Below, one piece after another: positions 44,526 to 53,459 of a stretch of 64,000 nt of DNA; within the stretch, counting starts at the first letter, position 1, and every line of letters starts with the position of its first letter. The stretch is from Sulfobacillus acidophilus (GTDB lineage Bacteria; Bacillota; Sulfobacillia; Sulfobacillales; Sulfobacillaceae). Position numbers and translations under genes: made by a program. The notes beneath the pieces are model-generated. The model saw nothing but the letters and a program-made list of their open reading frames with translations. It ran no database searches and had not been told where the DNA came from. The stretch covers positions 1-64,000 of the forward strand of contig PXYV01000010.1 in assembly GCA_003023745.1 (NCBI GenBank). Reading direction: 5' to 3'.

Positions 44526-45611
44526 TTACGATATAATTTGAAAACTCTTTGGAACAATCGTCAGTCGTTCCGCTCCGTTTTCAGTGATAACAAGCGTGTC
44601 TTCCAAGCGTGCTCCTCCCAAACCGGGAATGTAGATACCCGGTTCTACGGTGATGGTCATTCCGACTTCTAACACTTGTTCCTGTTGGGGATTTTGCGAA
44701 GCAAACGGGTTCTCATGAATATCAAGCCCCACCCCGTGCCCAGTACCGTGACCAAATCTTTCGCCGTATCCGGCGTCGCCGATGATAGTGCGAACCGCCG
44801 TATCAACATCACGGCTCGTTGCCCCCGGTTTCACCGCAGCAATGCCCGCAGCTTGAGCCTTCGCCACTATATTCCAGATGGTTTTGAGCTCCTCTGAAAC
44901 AGGCCCTGTCGCAAACGTAAGTGTTTCGTCCGACTTATAGCCATTAACCTGCGCACCAAAATCCACTGTAACCAATTCCCCGGCTTGAATGACTCGATCA
45001 GTAGGATGCGCATGCGGCAACGCTCCTCGTTCCCCAGAACCGATAATAGTCGAAAATCCTAATGATTCGGCACCACGTCGCCGCATCGCCAGTTCCAAGT
45101 CCAATGCGACGTCCAGTTCTTTGCGGCCGACGACACTGCCGAGCACCTCCATCAGGGACTCTCCAGCAATGCGTGCCGCCGCGCGAATAGCCTCGATCTC
45201 CGCAGGATACTTAATGAGTCGAAGCTTCTCCACCATCTTATCCAGAGGTTTCCATACGACAGGAACCTCAGCCGACCAATTTTTCCACATTGCCACAGGC
45301 ACTTTTTCAGTTTCAAACCCGAGATAGCGAAGCCGATGGTCAATAACCAATCCTGCAACAATCTCGCTCACTGATTTTTTTGAGCGAATAATCTCACACT
45401 GAGGACATTCGCTGGATGCTTGATCCCAATAGCGAAAATCTGTGATTAGATAACTTGCGGTGCGCGTCACCAACAAGTGCGCTGATGACCCCGTAAACCC
45501 ACTAAGATATCGAAGATTGGTTGAACTCAATTCTTCCGGCGCGGCAATCCATGCGCCATCGAGACCGCTGGCGTCCAGCATCTCTTGAAATCGTCGAATC
45601 GACTGCTCCAA
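44526..45611 (-). CDS. Xaa-Pro peptidase, M24 family
   Basis: 361 residues. An N-terminal creatinase-like domain (LSSTNLRYLSGFTGSSAHLLV) precedes the pita-bread metallopeptidase. Metal ligands are visible: VDFGAQVNGYKSDET (two Asp), HGTGHGVGLDIHE (His) and VEPGIYIPGLGGARLED (two Glu). It removes N-terminal residues before Pro. The start TTG follows GAGAGAAGGAA; codons further upstream carry no homology. It is encoded just downstream of the broken S9 peptidase, so the pair may be a peptide-use unit. Confidence 0.88.
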   Translation of the reverse strand: MEQSIRRFQEMLDASGLDGAWIAAPEELSSTNLRYLSGFTGSSAHLLVTRTASYLITDFRYWDQASSECPQCEIIRSKKSVSEIVAGLVIDHRLRYLGFETEKVPVAMWKNWSAEVPVVWKPLDKMVEKLRLIKYPAEIEAIRAAARIAGESLMEVLGSVVGRKELDVALDLELAMRRRGAESLGFSTIIGSGERGALPHAHPTDRVIQAGELVTVDFGAQVNGYKSDETLTFATGPVSEELKTIWNIVAKAQAAGIAAVKPGATSRDVDTAVRTIIGDAGYGERFGHGTGHGVGLDIHENPFASQNPQQEQVLEVGMTITVEPGIYIPGLGGARLEDTLVITENGAERLTIVPKSFQIIS

Positions 45612-45684
45612 AATTCCTTCTCTCCTCACATGATAACTGGATTTTCCGAGTTCTATGGGCACAAGACAACGACGTTATCATCCA

Positions 45685-46215
45685 TCAAAGTGCTGCAAAC
45701 CACGACAACATCCGGTTATGCACATCAACCAATGTTGCCAGCCGTCCAGCACGGTGAAAACTATGGCTTTCGCCTGGATATCGAACCATTTCTACTGCTT
45801 TACGTTGCCACCGCAATGCGACAAACATCATCTCGGCTTCAATCAGCGGGCACGTCATGTCGTCCTCACCGTGCAATAGTAACAAGGGGGCTTCCACATT
45901 TTGAGCTTTCATTACCGGAGAATGGGTTTGATAATACTGAGGCCTTTCCCACGGCCATCCGCCCTGATCGGTCGCAAGCGACTCCCAGTGGTCGATGCCA
46001 AATGCTGACGTCAGCAAATGAGAGACCGTGGACAGCGCTACAGCTCTACGAATTTGTGACGGATACTCCGTGATCATCCAATTGGTCATAAATCCCCCGT
46101 AACTAGGTCCGAACACACCAACTCGCGCCACATCAACTATGTGTTCGGCGGACAGCGCTTCAATTAACCGTATCGCGTCCTCCCCTTCCTGGGGGCCCCA
46201 ATTAGCATGCACCAA
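45685..46215 (-). pseudogene. S9 peptidase, catalytic C-terminal part after an in-frame amber stop
   Basis: 176 residues in the same frame as the upstream part, which ends at TAG 46222-46224. All three catalytic residues are here: Ser in GVFGPSYGGFMTNW, Asp in LLLLHGEDDMTCP and His in GESHSFHR. A TTG lies two codons after the amber stop but has no ribosome site. Without readthrough this half lacks the propeller and the first part of the hydrolase fold. Whether any active enzyme forms is doubtful. Confidence 0.8.
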
Positions 46216-46221
46216 GTCCGC

Positions 46222-47598
46222 CTAGGCTTGTCCAAATCCAGCACTACCCCGGTAGTTAAGTGCGGCAACACAATATCCTGCTGAAGCCAGCAGTTGTTGG
46301 GTCATGGAAAAATAGGGGCCAAAGGTGCCGTGTGGACCGCCATGGGACTGGATTAATAACGGCTTTTTACTTTGACTGCGATCCACGTCCCATAACCAAG
46401 CCTGTACCACATGTTCATCCGAGGCAAAACTGAACAGTCGGGGCTCACGGCATAGAGACAGCCCTTGGAGCCACTTGTTGTCATCCCATCGTTTAACAGC
46501 ACGCTCAGAACTTTTATCCCATAATGTTACTACAGGAGGGCCGTCCGGACGATACTGCAACCACGCCATGAACCTCCCGTCGCGGGACGCTGTTGGCCAA
46601 CCCACATCGCGCTGAAGCGTTATACTGGTTCCAACCCCCGTAACCGACTCAAGGCAATACCGGCCTTTATCATTGACTACCCAAAAAATGGATTGACCAT
46701 CCACGGCAAAAACCGGCCGCCCTCCCCCAGGGACCGGCAGTTCGTATATCATAGCTCCGCCTCGATCCAAATCATGCGTCAAACACTTGATATGCCAACT
46801 CTGACCCTCTATAGAAGCCTGGCATAAATGGTAATCGGCGGTCGAACCGGTCGACACGCAGTGATTGTGTAAGTACGCAATATTCTTTCCGTTCGGAGAC
46901 CAAACAGGATACAACGAAACCCCATCAGATTGCGTTACGCGCGTGAACGCTCCGGTTTTCAAATCGGCCACGTACACGTCCCATATCCACTCTAAATCCC
47001 AATCCGCGCGCCGCGTTGTAATGAACGCCAAGCGCTCGCCATCGGGAGCCCATGCCGGGCTAAAGTGATGAAACCGCGAATCACCAAAGATTTGAATGGA
47101 GTGGCTTTCGCGGTCTATCAGTGCAATTTGCCAGCGTCGAGAGCCAATGAATCCCCGACCATTGTAGTTGTACCTCAGGCGTTTGACCACGCGAGGGCCG
47201 TCATCATCACCTCCCGCCTCGAAGAATTCCACTGCCAGTTTAGTATTGTCTGCATTCCACATGATGGCGTACACCTCGCCATCAATGTTGTACCGCTCAC
47301 ATAAGCTGTCGGCGTTCGCGTTTAAGATGTGAACCTCCGATTTTCGGGCGTCGGCTTCCGTCGCCGCCACAGCTATAAGGCTCCCATCCAGCGACCAACT
47401 GGGATGATGAGTGTTGCCTCCTACATTTAATGTCCGCGGCGCTTCATTTGGGCTGACATAAACCACGTCTAGCCTACGTTCACCGGCTTTCCCAAAAAAC
47501 TGAATCGTGTAGAGAATATGTTGCCCATCGGGGCTAATCTGAGGCGCTTCACTTTCACGCAGTAACTTAAAATATTCGGGCTGCAACAATTCCCCCAT
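46222..47598 (-). pseudogene. S9 peptidase (acylaminoacyl-peptidase type), N-terminal part ended by an amber stop
   Basis: 458 residues: a beta-propeller made of repeats of the type 'SPDGQ/PSWSLDGS/APDGERLAF/WSPNGK', then the start of the alpha/beta hydrolase domain (PLLIQSHGGPHGTFGPYF, ALNYRGSAGFGQA). It stops at TAG where family members continue with an aromatic residue (GxGQAF). The following codons stay in frame and are fully conserved in style, so a single base change or a sequencing error explains the break. TAG is an ordinary stop for other genes here. Confidence 0.82.
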
Positions 47599-47612
47599 GT
47601 CACTTCACTCCA

Positions 47613-47640
47613 TTGACTAATGGTTTGACCATTATGTCAA
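47613..47640 (-). promoter_or_regulatory. Long inverted repeat upstream of the S9 peptidase gene
   Basis: TTGACTAATGGT, a TTG loop, then ACCATTA-T-GTCAA: 12-base arms with one bulged T. On the minus strand the right arm gives TTGACA, and the palindrome TAATGGT/ACCATTA would fill the 17-bp space before GTCAAT. It is probably a repressor site over the peptidase promoter; the -10 match is poor. Confidence 0.45.
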
Positions 47641-47954
47641 CGATAATCCGTCTGCGCTCTTTTGCGCAAGCCCCGATTTCAACGACCTGTTTCGAAATAT
47701 TTCGGCTATATGCAATCTAAGGTTGGATGGTCTTCTGCCTCATCCTGCGGAATGGGGTCTGTTTTGTGTAAAGCCTGGTTGATTGGGCCTTCGGGAGTAT
47801 TAGCCTCTTTGGTGCAAAATGCGGTAGGACAACAATTCACGGTCGAGCGACCAACCCGGGAGCATCAGAGCCGGAGGTGGCTTAACGCACGTGTCGAGTT
47901 GGCGGTGCTGGAATACTTTTTGTGGCGTTGCCCATACTATGCTGTTGAGGAGGA

Positions 47955-47983
47955 TTGACACGTGTGGACAAATGCCGTACATT
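47955..47983 (+). promoter_or_regulatory. SigA-type promoter of the DUF1778-GNAT module
   Basis: TTGACA (47955-47960) and TACATT (47978-47983), 17 bp apart, about 40 bases before the antitoxin start. Strong -35. Confidence 0.7.
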
Positions 47984-48020
47984 TAAGATCGCACAGATTC
48001 ATAGAAAGCGAGGGTGCCAG

Positions 48021-48317
48021 ATGAGTTCAGAAACAGTAATGTCGCGCCGAGAATCACGTTTAGAGGTGCGGGTCCCCGCTGAAATCAAAGCGTTGTTGGA
48101 CGAGGCAGCGGCGGCCGTCGGGCTGAGCACGTCGGCATTTGTGTTGGCGACCGTGACGCCGCGGGCCCGAGAAGTGGTGCAACAACGAGCGGTGATGGAC
48201 TTAAACGCGGCAGAAAGTCAGGCCTTCGTCAATCAATTATTGAATCCCCCAGAACCTAATGCCGTATTCCGTACCGCTGCGGCACGCTATTGGGCGCGGG
48301 TAGAACGTTCCCAGTAA
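48021..48317 (+). CDS. DUF1778 (TacA-type) antitoxin
   Basis: 98 residues. SRRESRLEVRVPAEIKALLDEAAAAVGLSTSAFV is the ribbon-helix-helix DNA-binding domain of DUF1778 proteins; the C-terminal LNPPEPNAVFRTAAARYW wraps the toxin. The following GNAT gene overlaps its stop. It would neutralise the toxin and repress the promoter just upstream. The ATG is preceded by GAGGGTG. Confidence 0.88.
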   Translation: MSSETVMSRRESRLEVRVPAEIKALLDEAAAAVGLSTSAFVLATVTPRAREVVQQRAVMDLNAAESQAFVNQLLNPPEPNAVFRTAAARYWARVERSQ

Positions 48318-48862
48318 TGATGGAACCTATCCGCGTAGAGGCATTGGCGCGCCATCATGACCGCACGGGATTTGAGTGTCCCACAGGCGGGCTTGAGGAT
48401 TATCTTCGTAAACAGGCTAGCCAGGATGTGAAGCGTGGCGCCGCCGCGGTGTTTGTGGGTGTTTACCCATCCGCGCCGGAAGAAATTTTAGGCTACTATA
48501 CGCTGTCTTCATTTAGCTTAAAGGTCACGGATATCCCCGCTCAGCATCAGCAGAAGCTTGCTCGCTATCCGGATGTTGGAGTCACCTTGTTAGGGCGTTT
48601 GGCGGTAGGCGTAGCGTTTCAGGGGCAACATATTGGAGAATTTTTGCTTGTCGATGCGCTTCGCCGCGTGGTATCGTCGTCGGCAACGATTGCCACCGTA
48701 GCGCTGGTGGTGGACGCCCTGGATGGCTCAGAGACCTTTTATACCCGTTATGGTTTCATGCATTTAGGAGGCCAACGGTATTGGCTTCCTCTTGATACGG
48801 CCCGCTTCCTTGTTCAAGATCAGACTGCGGCAATCGTTGCGGATCAAGAGAGCTCACCGTAA
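48317..48862 (+). CDS. GNAT-family (TacT-type) toxin
   Basis: 181 residues. FECPTGGLEDYLRKQASQDVKRGAAAVFV is the typical N-terminus of DUF1778-linked acetyltransferases; VTLLGRLAVGVAFQGQHIGEFLLVDAL carries the acetyl-CoA loop (Q-G-x-x-I-G). A conserved Tyr occurs in FYTRYGFMHL. Such toxins acetylate the amino group of charged tRNAs and stop translation. It starts at ATG overlapping the antitoxin stop (TAATG). Confidence 0.88.
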   Translation: MMEPIRVEALARHHDRTGFECPTGGLEDYLRKQASQDVKRGAAAVFVGVYPSAPEEILGYYTLSSFSLKVTDIPAQHQQKLARYPDVGVTLLGRLAVGVAFQGQHIGEFLLVDALRRVVSSSATIATVALVVDALDGSETFYTRYGFMHLGGQRYWLPLDTARFLVQDQTAAIVADQESSP

Positions 48863-49531
48863 GGACCATCGTGCTGGGATCTCCTGTTGACCGGTTTTCC
48901 TTGATTGCCAAACCCAATCATACTTAACGGCACGAATAACCTGGATCAGGGGTGGTCGCACACGAGTACCTGCCTCCGATCTCCGGTCATTGTGACCGAG
49001 TAGCCATACGCTAAGAACGGACTTGGTCCGCACAAAAGGATCCTAATTTTTTGAGACCGACCAGTCGTGGACCCATCACGCGTCGGTCCGTCTTCAACAG
49101 TATTTCCCGCCAACAGGGGGCGCAAACCGTCGAGTGCGGACCTTACATTTCAACCTGATTCGAGATTGCCGAACAATGGGGCTTTGACTAAAAAAGGGGG
49201 GAATTCCAACCTGCAGATTGCACTTAGCCAATATTTCTTTTAGACCGTCCCTCAGTTATGGAGGGAGATGGGCGCAATGCGTGCGTCCATGCGACGTTTC
49301 TCCGAGCGACGCCCAGCTCATTGCCATATGGCCAACACACATATATTGGAACCCGGCAATGAACATGTTAGGCCTGCAAAGTTCATGTGGAATAAAGCAC
49401 GATGCAACGAATACTGGTAAAATGACGTATGGTTCGGGAGTCAGCCCCGCCCTACAAATCCCATTCGTTCCAGGCAGACGTACCGCATGAATGAGTTAGG
49501 CGGTAGTCAACTAACAATCAGGAGGTCCTCC
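48863..49531. other. Gene-free region before an SDR gene
   Basis: About 670 bases. GACCGAC (49055-49061) and GTCGGTC (49082-49088) could pair across 20 bases. I see no convincing gene; a 90-codon frame near the right end lacks a ribosome site and known domain. A strong AGGAGGT lies at the right end for the SDR gene. Confidence 0.45.
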
Positions 49532-50245
49532 ATGTATCGCCCACTGGCCGATCGCGTCGTCATTATCACCGGAGCTAGTCGTGGCATCGGGCGCGCCACC
49601 GCCAAGGAGTTGGCACGAACAAAAGCACGATTGGTATTGGTCGGGCGCGATACACAAGCCTTAGATGCGGTTGTTCAAGAAACGCGCCGATTAGGGGCAG
49701 AGTCTTACGCATATCCGCTGGACGTGCGTAATTTTGAGGCGATCCGAGTTTTCTCTCAATGGGTATTAAAGACCTGCGGGACCATCGACGTGTTGATCAA
49801 TAATGCAGCAGTAGGGAAATACGGCAGATTTCTAGATTTAACCATGGATGATTGGGACAATATGGTATCGACCAACCTCTTGGGACTGGTAGCCCTAACG
49901 CAAGCCGTGCTGCCGACAATGATTCAGAACCGTTCCGGACACATTGTCAATATCTCGAGCATTCAGGGCAAACGCGCCACGGCCACATCATCCGCCTATT
50001 CCGCGACAAAATTTGGGGTCATGGCGGTGACAGAGTCACTCCAACGCGAAATGCGCCAGTACGGGATTCGAGTTACGGCTCTATGCCCAGGGAGCGTCGA
50101 AACCGACTTCGATGGATTCCCAGGTAGCGAGAAGATTAATCCATTGACTCCAGACGATGTCGCTTTGGCGATTCGCGACGTTGTTGAAACGGACGGACGG
50201 GCTTATGTGATGGAAACAGTCCTAATGCCCGTATGGGGTCCATAG
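49532..50245 (+). CDS. Short-chain dehydrogenase/reductase
   Basis: 237 residues. VVIITGASRGIGRATAKEL is the NAD(P) loop; NNAAVGKYGRF, NISSIQGK and the YSATK motif give the catalytic set. An Arg in LVGRDTQ after strand 2 points to NADP. It resembles FabG/YdfG-like reductases with wide substrate range. AGGAGGT decides the ATG. No clear operon partner. Confidence 0.87.
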   Translation: MYRPLADRVVIITGASRGIGRATAKELARTKARLVLVGRDTQALDAVVQETRRLGAESYAYPLDVRNFEAIRVFSQWVLKTCGTIDVLINNAAVGKYGRFLDLTMDDWDNMVSTNLLGLVALTQAVLPTMIQNRSGHIVNISSIQGKRATATSSAYSATKFGVMAVTESLQREMRQYGIRVTALCPGSVETDFDGFPGSEKINPLTPDDVALAIRDVVETDGRAYVMETVLMPVWGP

Positions 50246-50585
50246 CACGACTGATTCGGAGCCCCTCCTGCGCCTTTTCCTGCCGTCGGCCCAAGTTCTC
50301 ATGTCACCCCAGAGGTCTCTCCACCGGATGGTGAGTTTAGCGGATGCTGCATCGCCGGGTCTGGAGCGGAGCAAAAGACCAACAGGCACACGGCCAACCG
50401 AAAGAGGCACGCTATTACCTTGGTGCAACTGCACGTTGCCAGGCCGACGACAAAAATTCCCGGACAAGCAGGGTGCACAAAAGTCTTGCCTTCGGTATCT
50501 TCTTCCATTATGCTAACCCTATTCTTCGCACGATCCTGATATCCAATCGGTCTAAGCACTGGATTAAAAACGTAGGGAGTTAGCT
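50246..50585. other. Intergenic region before the cyclase gene
   Basis: No gene or clear terminator recognised in these 340 bases. Confidence 0.45.
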
Positions 50586-51239
50586 ATGTATGATCTAAGC
50601 GCGCCTATAGCTCCGGGGATGGTCGTGTGGCCTGGTGATCCACCCTTTGAGGCGGTTCGTCTGAGCAGCACCGACGCCGGCGACGATGCAACCGTGCATG
50701 CGATTCGATTATCAACGCATGCCGGCACGCATCTGGACGCACCGCTTCATTTCCGGACCCATGGCGCAGGGGTTGATCAGGTGCCGCTTGACCATTGTAT
50801 CGGTCCGGTCGATGTCGTAGACCTGGACCATGGCACTGTCATTACTGCCGACGATTTAGCGCGCCAGATTCCAGAGCGTTGTGCACCGCGATTGTTGCTG
50901 CGCACTCGCAATAGTCGGTTAAGCCTTATGGATCGCCCCGGTTTCGACTCGTCTTATGTTGGGTTAGATCTGTCAGCCGCGCAATGGCTGGTGGACCACG
51001 AAATCCGAACGGTCGGCATTGATTATTATTCAATCGAACCATACACAACCGATTACGCCGTGCATCGACTGCTATTGGACCGTGGCATCGCCATTTTGGA
51101 AGGAGTGCGGCTGATCGAGGTCACACCCGGCTCCTATCTGATGTTGGCCGCTCCTTTGCGATTGACCGGGTTGGATGGCAGCCCCGTGCGCCTGGTCCTT
51201 TTAACGCCCGACGAATGGTCGCAAATGCTGCAACGCTAA
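50586..51239 (+). CDS. Cyclase family protein (kynurenine formamidase-like)
   Basis: 217 residues. The signature STHAGTHLDAPLHF (HxGTHxDxPxHF) supplies the metal ligands of KynB-type formamidases and cyclases. GIDYYSIEP and the C-terminal APLRLTGLDGSPVRLVLL fit as well. It may hydrolyse N-formylkynurenine or another amide or lactone. It is followed after 55 bases by a solute-binding protein gene on the same strand, which could import its substrate. Confidence 0.87.
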   Translation: MYDLSAPIAPGMVVWPGDPPFEAVRLSSTDAGDDATVHAIRLSTHAGTHLDAPLHFRTHGAGVDQVPLDHCIGPVDVVDLDHGTVITADDLARQIPERCAPRLLLRTRNSRLSLMDRPGFDSSYVGLDLSAAQWLVDHEIRTVGIDYYSIEPYTTDYAVHRLLLDRGIAILEGVRLIEVTPGSYLMLAAPLRLTGLDGSPVRLVLLTPDEWSQMLQR

Positions 51240-51294
51240 CGCGAAACATCGTATGATCATCACTTCTTAAGTCAATCGAAACGGAGGTTTCTTC

Positions 51295-53019
51295 GTGATG
51301 ACCGTCCCAAGACACATAGTGGCCAGTGTCGCTAGCCTCGCGGTCGGGGTACTCGGCCTGCAAGCTTCACCCCCCGTATGGGCTGCAGCGACCAACGCAC
51401 CGCACCAGGGGGGCACGATTGTCGTCGCCATGACGCCGGGGGTAGCGCCTAATGGCTTTTTGCCCATCTATTCGAGTGCGACCTTTACCAACATTAACAT
51501 TCAGTTGTCCGCGTTGCTCTATAAACCGCTATTGGATATTACCCCATCGGACACCATCGACTTTCATCGATCAATTGCATCCCGCATTACCTGGAATCCA
51601 TCGGGCACCGTCTACACGATTACATTAGGTCACCGGTACCATTGGTCGAATGGTCAGCCAATTACGGCTGCCGACATCGTGTTCTCGTGGCAGATTATTC
51701 GGGCAGCCTCTCAACCTAATGCCCCTTGGGTCTTTGGGGGACAAGGATTTGGCGGGATCCCTACCCGCTGGAAAAGTGTCGTAGCGGTCAACCCTTCCAC
51801 TGTGCGCATTACCCTCAATCAACCGTCCAACCAAGAATGGTTTATTCATAACGGCATCAATCAATTGACGCCGTTGCCTCAGTCGGTGTGGGATCGTTAC
51901 CCAACCAACATGCACCAAGAACTCCTATTTTTGAATCGACTGCAAAATAGTCCCCTGGCCCCACAGTACCGGGTCGTCGACGGCCCGTTTCGCCTAACCC
52001 AATATACCCCCAACGATGAATGGATCTTTACGCCCAACCCCAACTATGGCGGTCATCGAGCCTATATTTCGCGACTCATCTTTCAGTACGAAACGAGCGA
52101 TGCCAACGAATTCATCGCGCTCAAAGGCGGCACCGTCCAAGTCGGATACGTGCCGTTCGCCTTGTTGTCGAGCGCCCGGGCGCTGTCCGCCGATGCCATC
52201 TCGCCCTTTTACGCCTTTGGCTTCAACTACCTCGACCTCAATATGAGCTCAAAAGCCGGCTTTATCGGCCGTCAGTTTAGCCAGCTTTATGTGAGGCAAG
52301 CGTTGCAGATGGGCATCAATCAGCCTGCCATGATCAAAAGCTTTTACCACAATGAAGCGGTTGAGGATTTTAGTCCGATTCCGGCCAAGCCGCGTACGGA
52401 GTTCTTTGACCCGTCGCTCAAGAATCCGTATCCGTTTGATCCCCGCCGCGGGCGGGCACTCATGGAACAACATGGGTGGCATCTCGATCACGGCGTATGG
52501 ACCAAGGGCGGCCATCGGTTCGCGTTTACGCTGATGTACGGAAACGGAAGCATTGCAGCCAATAGTTCATTGCAGCTCCTGGCCTATGATTGGGGCCAAG
52601 AAGGGTTTGACGTGCATCTCGAGCCCGAAAACGCTAGCACCGCGTTTGGCGTCATGGTCGGCCCCAAGCAATCCGCCTGGCAAATGGCCTACTTTCCTGA
52701 AGGGTATTGGACGTATGAACCCGACTACTACCCAACTGGTGGCGGATTGTTTTTGCCACACGCAGGCGGCAATTATTCGCACTACCAGAACGCCACCATG
52801 AATCAGCTAATCGCGGCCACCTACCGCCCCGCGACGACGCTTGCCCAATCGCAAGCCCGGATGTTTCGATATGAGGCCTGGGCCGCACATGATCTCCCGG
52901 TCCTGTATATGCCGTACTATCCAGCGTTGCTAGTGCATTCAGATTCGGTGCATGGCGTAGTCCGCACCGAGAATCCGGTTTCGATTTTATACTCGGCCAA
53001 TGATTGGTGGGTGTCTTGA
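51295..53019 (+). CDS. Peptide/nickel-type ABC solute-binding protein (family 5), second copy
   Basis: 574 residues, closely similar along its length to the protein at 39364 (shared YHWSNGQPITAADIVFSWQII against WHWSNGAPVTAQDVVFTWDIM). It has an ordinary cleavable signal peptide (SLAVGVLGLQASPPVWAAAT) without a lipobox. No permease or ATPase is near. The start is GTG or the next ATG behind GGAGGT. It probably arose by duplication and is co-transcribed with the cyclase gene. Confidence 0.9.
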   Translation: MMTVPRHIVASVASLAVGVLGLQASPPVWAAATNAPHQGGTIVVAMTPGVAPNGFLPIYSSATFTNINIQLSALLYKPLLDITPSDTIDFHRSIASRITWNPSGTVYTITLGHRYHWSNGQPITAADIVFSWQIIRAASQPNAPWVFGGQGFGGIPTRWKSVVAVNPSTVRITLNQPSNQEWFIHNGINQLTPLPQSVWDRYPTNMHQELLFLNRLQNSPLAPQYRVVDGPFRLTQYTPNDEWIFTPNPNYGGHRAYISRLIFQYETSDANEFIALKGGTVQVGYVPFALLSSARALSADAISPFYAFGFNYLDLNMSSKAGFIGRQFSQLYVRQALQMGINQPAMIKSFYHNEAVEDFSPIPAKPRTEFFDPSLKNPYPFDPRRGRALMEQHGWHLDHGVWTKGGHRFAFTLMYGNGSIAANSSLQLLAYDWGQEGFDVHLEPENASTAFGVMVGPKQSAWQMAYFPEGYWTYEPDYYPTGGGLFLPHAGGNYSHYQNATMNQLIAATYRPATTLAQSQARMFRYEAWAAHDLPVLYMPYYPALLVHSDSVHGVVRTENPVSILYSANDWWVS

Positions 53020-53117
53020 GCCGATCCGACATCCGGGCTTGGAGCGTTGCACCCAGGGGGGTAGTGGGTTAGCCTGTTGTCCTAAAATCTTTCTCCTGGC
53101 GCCATTGCACGTGATTA

Positions 53118-53147
53118 GCCGTGGTGTCGCCTAACCGACACCACGGC
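53118..53147. terminator. Strong hairpin between convergent genes
   Basis: GCCGTGGTGTCG and CGACACCACGGC form 12 perfect pairs around CCTAAC. It lies 99 bases after the solute-binding protein and nine bases after the copZ end, suiting two-way termination, although neither side has a T tract. Confidence 0.6.
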
Positions 53148-53155
53148 GCAACGGA

Positions 53156-53365
53156 TTAAGACGCTACTTGGTAGCCGGCCGCTTCAACCGCGTCCTTCAG
53201 TGCCTGCAATGATGTCTTAGACGGATCGTAGGTCACGTCGGCCTGCTCATTTTCTAAACTGACGCGGGCTAGTTTCACCCCATTTATTGCCTTTAATGCC
53301 TGTGTGACACTCGCCACGCAGTTCTCACAGTGCATCCCTTTTACTGCCAACTCAACCCGTTCCAT
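53156..53365 (-). CDS. copZ: Copper chaperone
   Basis: 69 residues, one heavy-metal-associated domain with GMHCENC (two Cys binding Cu(I)). It hands copper to CopA, encoded just upstream. GAAGGAGG precedes the ATG. Confidence 0.93.
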   Translation of the reverse strand: MERVELAVKGMHCENCVASVTQALKAINGVKLARVSLENEQADVTYDPSKTSLQALKDAVEAAGYQVAS

Positions 53366-53459
53366 GAAATTGCCTCCTTCTTATTGAGTCTCAACAAAGA
53401 CTTACTTTGTTGAAGATAACCACGCGTCACAAAACCTGCTCGAGCGGCCCCACGAGACA

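Noticed and set aside
46222-46224. Pyrrolysine or general UAG recoding
   Set aside because: TAG ends other genes here normally (for example the TetR and thioesterase genes), and no pyrrolysine genes are visible.
47662-47958. 98-codon open frame upstream of the DUF1778 gene
   Set aside because: No ribosome site, no recognisable domain, and its end overlaps the -35 box of a good promoter.
49218-49490. 90-codon open frame before the SDR gene
   Set aside because: Composition and lack of a ribosome site suggest chance.
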